Origin: Salinibacterium sp.
GTDB lineage: Bacteria; Actinomycetota; Actinomycetes; Actinomycetales; Microbacteriaceae
Length of the DNA: 64,000 nucleotides
Assembly: GCA_019638845.1 (NCBI GenBank)
Contig: JAHBSZ010000001.1
Location: 434,001-498,000, forward strand
Direction: 5' to 3'
The notes beneath the pieces were generated by a model. It was not told where the DNA came from. It saw only the letters and a list, made by a program, of their open reading frames with translations, and made no database searches. The translations under genes were made by a program, and so were the position numbers. Positions 57,226 to 64,000 of the stretch are shown in pieces (positions within the stretch are counted from its first letter, which is position 1; each line of letters opens with the position of its first letter).

Positions 57226-57642
57226 GTGCCAGATTCTGTCGAAACCACCGGCGCGGACCTCGACGCTCGCTACGGTCGCACGCCTGCGTCGGCGAACCGC
57301 ACGCGCGTCATCGTCGCTATTTCAGCGCTCGCCTTCGCCGTTGTTTTTGTGCTGTGGCTGGTGTGGGCTGGCTTGCTTGGATCTCCCGCGCAATTCCAAG
57401 CAACCGACACTGCACACAGCATCATCGGGGACTCCGCGGTCGATGTGACCTGGCAGTTCACGGTCGAGCCCGGAACGGATGCCCGCTGTGCAGTGCAGGC
57501 GCTCAATGAGACCTTCGCCATCGTGGGATGGAAGATCGTCGACGTGCCAGCATCCAGCATCCGCACGCGTGACCTCACAGAACGTGTGCTCACCACCGAG
57601 CCGGCCGTCACTGGGTTGATCTACCGTTGCTGGCTGACCTAG
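57226..57642 (+). CDS. DUF4307 membrane-anchored protein
   Basis: 138 residues from GTG 57226 with GGAGA upstream. The N-terminus LDARYGRTPASANRTRVIVA is the DUF4307 hallmark (RYGR then a single membrane helix), followed by an exported domain (VDVTWQFTVEPGTDARCAVQ) with two Cys (RCAVQ; YRCWLT). In Actinobacteria it lies between mca and greA, as here. Function unknown. A strong hairpin follows. Confidence 0.9.
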   Translation: MPDSVETTGADLDARYGRTPASANRTRVIVAISALAFAVVFVLWLVWAGLLGSPAQFQATDTAHSIIGDSAVDVTWQFTVEPGTDARCAVQALNETFAIVGWKIVDVPASSIRTRDLTERVLTTEPAVTGLIYRCWLT

Positions 57643-57662
57643 GCTTGTGCATTCACCCCCAC

Positions 57663-57688
57663 GAAACCGGCCAGCAGTGGCCGGTTTC
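57663..57688 (+). terminator. Hairpin between DUF4307 and greA
   Basis: GAAACCGGCCA (57663-57673), loop GCAG, TGGCCGGTTTC (57678-57688): a perfect 11-bp stem followed by ATTCTGT. It lies 20 bases after the DUF4307 stop and 19 bases before the greA ATG. It may terminate the DUF4307 transcript or act as a leader element for greA. The trailing T-run is weak. Confidence 0.65.
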
Positions 57689-57707
57689 ATTCTGTATAGG
57701 AGAGCCC

Positions 57708-58196
57708 ATGGCTAACGACAACTCGGTCACCTGGTTGACCCAGGAGGCGTTCGACCGTCGCTCGGCGGAATTGGAACAACTTTCAGGTGAAGGTCGGCTG
57801 GAGATCGCGAAGAAGATCGAGGCTGCCCGCGAGGAGGGCGACCTCAAAGAGAACGGTGGCTACCACGCGGCGAAGGAGGAGCAGGGCAAGATCGAGGCGC
57901 GCATCCGCGTGCTCACCGAACTGCTGCGCCACGCCGTCGTGGGCGAAGCTCCCGCGTCTACCGGAGTCGTCGAGCCCGGTACCGTCATCACCGCCACGAT
58001 CCTCGGGGACGAGAGCACATTCCTGATTGGAAGCCGCGAAATCGTCGGCGACAGTGACCTCGACGTCTACAGCGAGGGAAGCCCTCTCGGCACCGCAATC
58101 ATCGGCCTGAAGATCGGCGACGAGACGACGTACACCGCGCCCAACGGCAAGGCAATCGCCGTGAAGATCCTCAAAGTGGAGACCTACGTTCCGTAG
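57708..58196 (+). CDS. greA: Transcription elongation factor GreA
   Basis: 162 residues from ATG 57708 with AGGAGAG upstream. N-terminal coiled coil with the acidic tip (AREEGDLKENGGYHAAKEEQ) that reaches into the RNA polymerase secondary channel, and the C-terminal FKBP-like domain (ILGDESTFLIGSREI; EGSPLGTAIIGLKIGDET). It rescues backtracked polymerase by stimulating transcript cleavage. Confidence 0.97.
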   Translation: MANDNSVTWLTQEAFDRRSAELEQLSGEGRLEIAKKIEAAREEGDLKENGGYHAAKEEQGKIEARIRVLTELLRHAVVGEAPASTGVVEPGTVITATILGDESTFLIGSREIVGDSDLDVYSEGSPLGTAIIGLKIGDETTYTAPNGKAIAVKILKVETYVP

Positions 58197-58202
58197 TGAG
58201 AG

Positions 58203-58649
58203 CTAGCCCCTGCACGGGGTGAAGACGGCGATCACGAGCAGCCCGTCTTCAATCTTTGCTGACGCCGTGATGCCGTCCACATCGATGTAGGCGACCTGTC
58301 GGGCGTCGAGGCCGTCGGTTATTGCGGTCCATCGCTCCTCGTCCGCAAAGGTCGGGCCGAACTCGGCGAGCACCGCCCGTTCTTCGACCCCTGTGGTTCC
58401 GATCGCCATGGTTCCGGCCGCGATGAACACCGTGTGCTCATCGTTGGATTCGGTCGAGCACAACTCGGAGGTCGGATCCTCGACCTCAAGAGTGTGTAGC
58501 ACTGTGACGTCGACCGATGCCGCCGTGCTCACGAGCGAGTCGAAGTCGTCGCTTGCCTGCTGGATGAGCACGTCTTTGCCCGGGCCGAAGCATCCCGTCA
58601 GCAGCAGGACCGTGGCCACGCCGACCGCAATGCTTGCCGCGGCCCTCAC
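58203..58649 (-). CDS. Lipoprotein of unknown function, coupled to the HExxH protein
   Basis: 148 residues with lipobox LLTGC (Cys20). The mature domain has a helix (DVLIQQASDDFDSLVSTAAS), strands and a Cys pair (ELCSTE; FTPCRG at the very end) probably forming a disulphide. Its ATG overlaps the stop of the upstream gene by four bases (ATGA), so translation is coupled. It is convergent with greA (6 bases between stops). No family recognised; the coupling suggests it works with the metallopeptidase-like protein. Confidence 0.82.
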   Translation of the reverse strand: MRAAASIAVGVATVLLLTGCFGPGKDVLIQQASDDFDSLVSTAASVDVTVLHTLEVEDPTSELCSTESNDEHTVFIAAGTMAIGTTGVEERAVLAEFGPTFADEERWTAITDGLDARQVAYIDVDGITASAKIEDGLLVIAVFTPCRG

Positions 58650-59587
58650 GGTCGGCTCGCTTCTACCAGCTCAAACGCGGCCGGGTCCGGCTCGGTGAGC
58701 TTCGCCCCCAACGATGCAAGGTAGTCGCCGATGAAACCCTCGTACCAGCCGTTGATGGTGCACGGCGACGACGAGTCGGCGTAGTCCTCGATCGGAATGC
58801 CGTACACGTAGACCGCGCGACAACTGGCGTCTGCTTCCCAACGCTCGTTGTACGTGCTGCTGTCGATGCCAGCGAAGTCGGCGAGGTAGGTCGCCTGCAG
58901 ATAGTGCTCGTTCTGATACCAGTGCATCGCCTCGTGGACGAAGATCGACCGGACGATGTCTTCCGCACCCTCATCCCACGCCATGAAAAGCGTGTTCGGA
59001 TAGGCACCGTTGAAGCAGCCCCCCGCATAGACATACCCATCGTCGTGGCCCCCGCTGTATCCACAGTTTTCCGGGCCAGCCTCGAAGACAACGGTCACAT
59101 CGGTCGCCCCGATCGAATCGAGGAACGCACGACCGTAGGGATCGTCACCCGGCATTGCGCCTCCTCCGGGGTTGGATACCGAGGGCGTGGGTTGGGCGGA
59201 AGACTCTAGTTCTGTCGCGGCCCAGGACGCGGATTGCTCCCACTGTGAGACTTCCGTGTTGTATTCGTCTCGCTGGGCGTCGAGTGTGCCGAGCAGGTCG
59301 GAACGCTCGATCACCTCGGATTCGATCCGCTCCGACTGGACAGCGCTCAGGTGTGGCGGCTCGGGGTCGGCGAACGCACCACTCAATACGAGATATCCGG
59401 CGGTACCCCCGAGTGCGAGCAGCGGAAGACCCACCGAGAGAACAAGGATGAGAACGAGGCGCCCCCGGCGGCGGGGGTTGGGTGGGTCCGTCGGGAGCGG
59501 AGACGGCGACGGCTCTCCATTCTCGAACGAGAATGGAGCCACGGGTGCCACGATCGGCGGCTGATTCAGCGGAGGGGAGTCGCTCAC
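58646..59587 (-). CDS. Membrane-anchored protein with HExxH metallopeptidase-like motif
   Basis: 313 residues. A Pro-rich cytoplasmic N-terminus, a membrane helix at about 43-70 (VLILVLSVGLPLLALGGTAG), a helical linker, and an exported domain from about residue 145. This contains VHEAMHWYQNEHYL (HEAMH, 218-222) and, 29 residues later, Glu251 in ERWEADASCRAVYVYG. HExxH with a downstream Glu is the zinc-site layout of gluzincin peptidases. Four cysteines (175, 191, 256, 276) may form disulphides. The zinc site is seen as a motif only; the peptidase function is inferred. Confidence 0.82.
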   Translation of the reverse strand: MSDSPPLNQPPIVAPVAPFSFENGEPSPSPLPTDPPNPRRRGRLVLILVLSVGLPLLALGGTAGYLVLSGAFADPEPPHLSAVQSERIESEVIERSDLLGTLDAQRDEYNTEVSQWEQSASWAATELESSAQPTPSVSNPGGGAMPGDDPYGRAFLDSIGATDVTVVFEAGPENCGYSGGHDDGYVYAGGCFNGAYPNTLFMAWDEGAEDIVRSIFVHEAMHWYQNEHYLQATYLADFAGIDSSTYNERWEADASCRAVYVYGIPIEDYADSSSPCTINGWYEGFIGDYLASLGAKLTEPDPAAFELVEASRP

Positions 59588-59623
59588 GGCAGAGACGCTA
59601 TCAGTCCCGGGAGACGAAAGTGA

Positions 59624-60859
59624 TCAAAAATCGACGCGCGGCTCGTAGCCTTCATCTCGCAGGCGAGCGATGACATCTTCGGCATGCTCAGGACCACGGG
59701 TTTCGATGTGCAATTCGAGCTCGACCTGACTGATCTGCAGTCCGTTGCCGTGGCGGGTGTGAAGTACCTCGACCACGTTGGCGTTGGCCTCGGCCACGAT
59801 GGCGGCGGTTCGCGCGAGTTGTCCGGGGCGGTCGGGTAGCGGAATCCGGAGCTTCAGATATCGCTCGGACGCGGCAAGGCCGTGCGAGATCACCCGCTCC
59901 ATCATGAGTGGATCGATGTTGCCGCCGCTGAGGATCACCACGGTTGTGCCGGTCGCCTCAATCTGACCGGAAAGGATCGCCGCAACACCGACCGCACCCG
60001 CCGGCTCGACGACGAGCTTGGCGCGCTCGAGCAGCACGAGAAGCGCCTGAGCGGTGTCGTCATCGCTCACGGTGACCACCTGATCGACCACCTCACGAAC
60101 GATCTGGAAGTTGAGCTCGCCCGGTCGGGCGACGGCGATTCCATCGGCAATCGTGGGCAGGATCGAGATCTCGGTCGGCTCCCCCGCAGCAAGCGACGCC
60201 GGGTACGGGGCAGCGTTTGCGGCCTGCACACCGATGACCCGGATGGTCCTCCCGTCGAGCGCAGCGCGTTGCTTCATGGCGCTCGCGACTCCGGAGATGA
60301 GACCGCCGCCGCCGATCGGGATGACGACGGTTTCGACATCGGGTCGCTGATCGAGAATTTCGAGCCCGAGAGTGCCCTGGCCCGCAACGACGTCGAAGTG
60401 ATCGAACGGTGGGATCAACACTGCGCCGGTAGTACGCGCGAACTCGGCGGCGGCGCGCAACGGCTCCGAGACCGTGTGGCCGCGCAACACGACATCAGCG
60501 CCGTAGTCCTTCGTGGCTTGGAGTTTGGGAAGCGCGACACCGAGGGGCATGAAGATCGTCGCTGTGATTCCGAGCTCGCGGGCCGCGAACGCGACACCCT
60601 GAGCATGGTTGCCCGCGGAGGCAGCCACGACGCCACGCTCTTTCTCCTCCTCAGTGAGACGGGACAGCCGGTTGTAGGCGCCGCGGATCTTGTACGAGCC
60701 GGTGCGCTGCAAGTTCTCGCACTTGAGGAACACCGGAACCCCGAGAACTCCCCCGAGGTAGCTCGACGTTTCCATTGGGGTGACGTGTACCACCGCGGAG
60801 ACACGCTCGCGTGCCTCCTGGAACTCGGAGAGCGTGGGGCCGACGAAGGAATCAGGCAT
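59624..60859 (-). CDS. ilvA: Threonine ammonia-lyase with C-terminal ACT domain
   Basis: 411 residues. PLP lysine K57 in NLQRTGSYKIRGAYNRL, Gly-rich loop VVIPIGGGGLISGVASAM, and SAGNHAQGVAFAARELG. The C-terminal about 85 residues are an ACT-like domain (RIPLPDRPGQLARTAAIVAE ... VELELHIETRG). This shorter form (about 400 residues, one ACT) is the catabolic/short type; the long biosynthetic IlvA has about 510. It makes 2-oxobutyrate from threonine. ATG 60859 overlaps the stop of the upstream transporter gene by 8 bases. Confidence 0.94.
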   Translation of the reverse strand: MPDSFVGPTLSEFQEARERVSAVVHVTPMETSSYLGGVLGVPVFLKCENLQRTGSYKIRGAYNRLSRLTEEEKERGVVAASAGNHAQGVAFAARELGITATIFMPLGVALPKLQATKDYGADVVLRGHTVSEPLRAAAEFARTTGAVLIPPFDHFDVVAGQGTLGLEILDQRPDVETVVIPIGGGGLISGVASAMKQRAALDGRTIRVIGVQAANAAPYPASLAAGEPTEISILPTIADGIAVARPGELNFQIVREVVDQVVTVSDDDTAQALLVLLERAKLVVEPAGAVGVAAILSGQIEATGTTVVILSGGNIDPLMMERVISHGLAASERYLKLRIPLPDRPGQLARTAAIVAEANANVVEVLHTRHGNGLQISQVELELHIETRGPEHAEDVIARLRDEGYEPRVDF

Positions 60860-62018
60860 GGGTTACAAGGTCTTTCGCTTTCGGGGCGGGGTTCGTCTTC
60901 CACTCACCTGACGCAATGTATTTCACCATGACATTGGTCACAGCGATAACCGGCACCGCGAACAAGGCACCCGGGATGCCCGCGAGGAACGATCCCGCCG
61001 CCACGGCGAAGACCACGGCGAGGGGGTGCACCTTCACTGCTGAGCCCATCACGAGTGGCTGCAGGACATGACCCTCGACCTGCTGCACGAGCAGCACCAC
61101 GCCGATCATGAGCAGCGCGGGGAACGGACCGAGATACACGAGCGCGACGAAGACGGCGATCGCTCCTGTCAGCACCGCGCCCACCACGGGGATGAACGAA
61201 CCGAGGAATACCGCGATCGCGATCGGGATGACGAGTGGGAACCCGCCGAACACGAGCCCGAGAATCCACGCCCCCAGACCGATTCCAATGGCGTCGACGG
61301 CCGCTACAAAGATCTGCACCTTCACAAAGGTCGTCAGGGTGACCCACCCCGCGCGGCCCGAGCCGTCGACGGCCGCGCGCGAGCGGCGCGGGAAGAGGCG
61401 CACGATCCAGGCCCAGATGCCCTTGCCATCGATCAGGATGAACAGAGTTGCAAACAAGACGAGTAGCAACCCCGCCAGCACGTGTCCGGCCGTGGACCCC
61501 ACCGAAAGCGCACCCGAAATGAGTGCCTGACTGTCTTTCTGGAGTGCGGCAAAGGCATCATCGATGTACGACTGAATTTGCGCATCATTGAGTTGAAGGG
61601 GCGACGTGGCCAGGAACACCTTGAACTCGTCATACGCTCGGATCGACCGGTCTTGCAGGTCGGGCAGTCCACTGCGGATCTGCGCGACGATGACAAAGAT
61701 GAGGCCGCTGACGATCGCGAGCGTGCCCACCATCGCGAGCGCGACGGCGAGCGCGCGCGGCCAGCGGTGCCGCACAAGCAAGTTGACGAGCGGAACCAGT
61801 AGGGCCGCGACGAGTATCGCGATCATGAACGGCACCACGATGTCCTTGAGCTGGGCGATCAGGAAGATCACTACCCCCACAACTCCGACCACGAGCAGGA
61901 TCCGCCACGAGTACGCCCCTGCCACCCGAAGCGACGGCGGCACACGCTCCTCGATCTCGACGGCAGAGATCGGTTCGGGAGTCAGCGCGGGATCTGCAGC
62001 CTTGCGTCGGAGTGCCAT
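60852..62018 (-). CDS. AI-2E family transporter
   Basis: 388 residues with eight hydrophobic segments. The family pattern includes LKDIVVPFMIAILVAALLVP, LVNLLVRHRWPRALAVALAM, then the C-terminal IPVVGAVLTGAIAVFVALVY, LLVQQVEGHVLQPLVMGSAV and VHPLAVVFAVAAGSFLAGIP. Members include the autoinducer-2 exporter and sodium/proton exchangers, so the cargo is open. It overlaps ilvA by 8 bases. ATG 62018 is preceded by TAGACT with a six-base gap. Confidence 0.93.
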   Translation of the reverse strand: MALRRKAADPALTPEPISAVEIEERVPPSLRVAGAYSWRILLVVGVVGVVIFLIAQLKDIVVPFMIAILVAALLVPLVNLLVRHRWPRALAVALAMVGTLAIVSGLIFVIVAQIRSGLPDLQDRSIRAYDEFKVFLATSPLQLNDAQIQSYIDDAFAALQKDSQALISGALSVGSTAGHVLAGLLLVLFATLFILIDGKGIWAWIVRLFPRRSRAAVDGSGRAGWVTLTTFVKVQIFVAAVDAIGIGLGAWILGLVFGGFPLVIPIAIAVFLGSFIPVVGAVLTGAIAVFVALVYLGPFPALLMIGVVLLVQQVEGHVLQPLVMGSAVKVHPLAVVFAVAAGSFLAGIPGALFAVPVIAVTNVMVKYIASGEWKTNPAPKAKDLVTHA

Positions 62019-62024
62019 TCGATA

Positions 62025-62030
62025 AGTCTA
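62025..62030 (-). promoter_or_regulatory. Putative -10 element of the AI-2E/ilvA operon (leaderless)
   Basis: Minus-strand TAGACT ends six bases before ATG 62018; no ribosome-binding site. Confidence 0.5.
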
Positions 62031-62103
62031 GGGAACGGCGACCTCGACAAGCGGACCGGGGACCGGGGGCTCACGCTGCCTGTCGGTCCCGTTCAGTAAG
62101 GTC

Positions 62104-63357
62104 GTGCCCGTGGTGGAGAAGCTCTCAGCGGCACAAGCTCGACGCATCGCGCTGGCCGCCCAAGGCTTCGGCAAGCCCGTGGGCACTGTGGGCACCCGCC
62201 AGCTCAACCTCGCTCTGCAGCGCCTTGCCGTGCTCCAGATCGACTCGGTCAACGTTTTCGAGCGCAGCCACTACCTTCCGCTATTCGCGCGGCTTGGGGC
62301 GTATGACAAGGCACTGCTCGACAAGCTCACCCTCGCCCGCCGGGCGCCATACGTTGAGTACTGGGCGCATCAGGCGGCGTTCATCCCCGTCGAGTCGTGG
62401 CCTCTCTGGCAGTGGCACCGTGAGAACGAACTCGCTGGCACCGGCAAGACCAAGCACTGGGATCGCACCGATACCCGGATGACCGACTTCCTGTTGACCG
62501 AGTTGGCCGAGAAAGGTCCGCTACCCGCGTCAAAGATCGAATACGAGGCGAATAAACGCTCCGGCCCGTGGTGGGGCTGGTCGGAGGTGAAATCCGCCCT
62601 CGAGACCATGTTCTTCGACGGGCGCGTCGTCGTCGCGGGCCGCAAGAACTTCGAGCGCTATTACGACCTGCCCGAGCGTCGGCTTCCCGGGCACCTACTC
62701 GACGCCAGCATCCCCAAGGCAATTGCCGTGCGGGAGCTCGTGCGTCAGGCAAGTACCGCCCTGGGCATCGCGACCGTACGCGATCTCGCCGACTATTGGC
62801 GGCTGTTTCAGGCTGACACCAAGACCGCCATCCTCGAGCTCGTCGAGTCTGGCGAACTCGTCCCCGTGCGGGTCGAAGGTTGGTCTTCCCCCGGCTACCT
62901 GCACCGTGACGCGCGTATGCCACGACGTGTCGACGCGATGGCGCTGCTCTCGCCCTTCGATCCCGTGGTGTGGGAACGCGCGCGAACCGAGCGCATGTTC
63001 GGCTTCCACTACCGCATCGAGATTTACACACCGGGCCCGCAACGACAGTTCGGTTACTACACGCTTCCCGTGCTCCAAGACGAAGCACTTGTCGCCCGCG
63101 TCGATCTGAAGTCCGACCGCCAGAACCGCACGCTACGAGTGCAATCCGCATGGCGTGAGCCGGGTCAGGCACCGGATGTTGCGCGGATAGCCCAGCTCCT
63201 CCGCGAGACCGCAGCGTGGCAGGGCATGGAGTCGTTGGTCGTACAGGACTGGGGAGATCTCGCTCGCGAGGTCGCTGGAGAACTCGGCTCGACGCTGGTC
63301 GAACGAGATCGAAAACTCCCGCACGCCGACAGGGACGAACCCCTAGCTAGAACCTGA
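62104..63357 (+). CDS. Winged helix DNA-binding protein, AlkZ/YcaQ-like (possible DNA glycosylase)
   Basis: 417 residues from GTG 62104; GTG codons at 62110 and 62113 are alternatives. The N-terminus LSAAQARRIALAAQGFG and LQRLAVLQIDSVNVFERSHY match the HTH_42/YcaQ family; the QID triplet (45-47) is where AlkZ-type glycosylases have their catalytic QxQ/QxD motif. WAHQAAFIPVESWPLWQW and LLSPFDPVVWERARTERMFG are also family hallmarks. AlkZ-type enzymes remove alkylated or crosslinked bases. No antibiotic cluster is near, which suggests general repair; the activity is inferred. Confidence 0.85.
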   Translation: MPVVEKLSAAQARRIALAAQGFGKPVGTVGTRQLNLALQRLAVLQIDSVNVFERSHYLPLFARLGAYDKALLDKLTLARRAPYVEYWAHQAAFIPVESWPLWQWHRENELAGTGKTKHWDRTDTRMTDFLLTELAEKGPLPASKIEYEANKRSGPWWGWSEVKSALETMFFDGRVVVAGRKNFERYYDLPERRLPGHLLDASIPKAIAVRELVRQASTALGIATVRDLADYWRLFQADTKTAILELVESGELVPVRVEGWSSPGYLHRDARMPRRVDAMALLSPFDPVVWERARTERMFGFHYRIEIYTPGPQRQFGYYTLPVLQDEALVARVDLKSDRQNRTLRVQSAWREPGQAPDVARIAQLLRETAAWQGMESLVVQDWGDLAREVAGELGSTLVERDRKLPHADRDEPLART

Positions 63358-63366
63358 GGGCGACTC

Positions 63367-63372
63367 TAAGCT
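63367..63372 (+). promoter_or_regulatory. Putative -10 element of the terminal lipoprotein gene (leaderless)
   Basis: TAAGCT ends six bases before ATG 63379; no ribosome-binding site is present. Confidence 0.4.
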
Positions 63373-63378
63373 GTCGGC

Positions 63379-64000
63379 ATGACGAGTCGAGCGCTGGTAC
63401 CAGGTGCGCTGCTGTGCGTGACGCTGCTCGCCGGATGCACCCCCACCAGTCCTGAGACAACGCCAACGAGCCACCCCACAAGCACGGCAACGACAAGCGC
63501 AACCGCAACGGCAACGCCGGTTGCCGAAGCCTCAGCACCCACACCGCGATTCGCCCTCACCTGTTCCGACCTCGGGCTCCCCGCCGCGGGCACCTTCACT
63601 TCCGCGGTGACACCCCGGGACCCCATCGCACTGTACGCAGGGGCGGTGGGATCGCTTCCGCGGCTAACGCCCATTCAGGCGATGGGTGGGCTTCTGTGCG
63701 AAGTCTCCAACGGGGTGCCGCATGCAACCGTTGTCGGAAGCGCTCCTGGCTATGCGGGCGTTCTTCTGTCGATCCTCCCGCGCGCAACGGACCAGTGGTC
63801 CCGGTACGCAGCGACCTATGGGATCGCCGGCACGCGCGGATTCTTCTGCAACGACTCAACCTGCACGGGCGACGAACTCGTGGGCGAGTACTGGCTTTCG
63901 GCAGCGGGCGACGGTGTCGCTGACAGCGTCGCCTTGGACAGCTATCTCGCCGCGATCGCCACGATGATCGCTGCGCTTCCCGCTTCGACTCCGGCCTGGA
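63379..64000 (+). CDS. Secreted lipoprotein of unknown function (3' end outside window)
   Basis: ATG 63379 opens a frame that is still open at base 64000 (207 complete codons). Lipobox LLAGC at Cys20, then a Thr/Ser/Pro/Ala-rich linker to about residue 55 (TSTATTSATATATPVAEASA), typical of a flexible or glycosylated stalk, then a folded part starting FALTCSDLGLPAAG. That part has cysteines in LLCEVSNG and FFCNDSTCTGDEL. It follows the AlkZ-like gene after 21 bases but has its own TAAGCT element. No family recognised. Confidence 0.85.
   Translation, partial: MTSRALVPGALLCVTLLAGCTPTSPETTPTSHPTSTATTSATATATPVAEASAPTPRFALTCSDLGLPAAGTFTSAVTPRDPIALYAGAVGSLPRLTPIQAMGGLLCEVSNGVPHATVVGSAPGYAGVLLSILPRATDQWSRYAATYGIAGTRGFFCNDSTCTGDELVGEYWLSAAGDGVADSVALDSYLAAIATMIAALPASTPAW

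Overview
This 64 kb window is ordinary chromosomal DNA of a GC-rich actinobacterium, most likely a member of the Microbacteriaceae. The evidence is the gene content: two mycothiol enzymes (an MshB-type deacetylase and Mca), an actinobacterial-type tetrahydrodipicolinate succinyltransferase beside DapE, the DapC-ferredoxin pair, DUF222/HNH, DUF4245, DUF4307 and DUF6264 proteins, a GAF-ANTAR regulator, PhoH with a PIN domain, and GTG starts throughout. I see no rRNA, tRNA, CRISPR array, insertion sequence or prophage.

Layout. 1-7.4 kb: a PIG-V-like membrane glycosyltransferase cut by the window edge, lysine/DAP genes (dapE and dapD divergent, dapC-fdxA), citrate synthase, and an MshB-like deacetylase fused to a membrane domain. 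7.4-11.2 kb: an iron permease under a DtxR/IdeR-type box, two paralogous lipoproteins and typA. 11.4-20.1 kb: a complete peptide-type ABC importer with two binding proteins, interrupted by a PH-like membrane gene on the other strand. 20.4-26.1 kb: a DCC thioredoxin-like protein, a CPBP protease, and gcvT-gcvH-gcvP behind a tandem glycine riboswitch. 26.2-36.5 kb: the accessory-looking stretch, with small membrane proteins, a GAF-ANTAR regulator, a methyltransferase, two DUF998 proteins, a DUF222-HNH nuclease, a gene relic, ychF, an exonuclease and a duplicated-domain secreted protein. 36.6-46.7 kb: mmsA with a LysR gene, rmuC, glpX and fba (opposed FBPase and aldolase), a membrane histidine kinase with a degenerate partner, and ispH. 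46.7-54.4 kb: xseA-xseB-DUF4245-carbonic anhydrase-fumC, a membrane protein, PhoH and a class V aminotransferase. 54.4-64 kb: short-chain prenyltransferase, hemolysin III, mca, DUF4307, greA, a metallopeptidase-like protein with a lipoprotein, ilvA with an AI-2E-type transporter, an AlkZ-like winged-helix protein and a lipoprotein cut by the right edge.

Most genes are central metabolism or housekeeping. The less ordinary observations are: a recurrent TAnnnT hexamer 6-7 bases before start codons that lack a Shine-Dalgarno sequence, suggesting widespread leaderless transcription and fixing many starts; interlocked promoters between dapE and dapD; the MshB-membrane fusion; an enlarged DppB permease; the split transporter locus; the kinase/degenerate-kinase pair; a membrane-anchored HExxH protein translationally coupled to a lipoprotein; and a large secreted protein with an internal duplication. 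No completely new multi-gene system can be claimed from sequence alone. The best candidates are the kinase pair (42613-44980) and the HExxH/lipoprotein pair (58203-59587).
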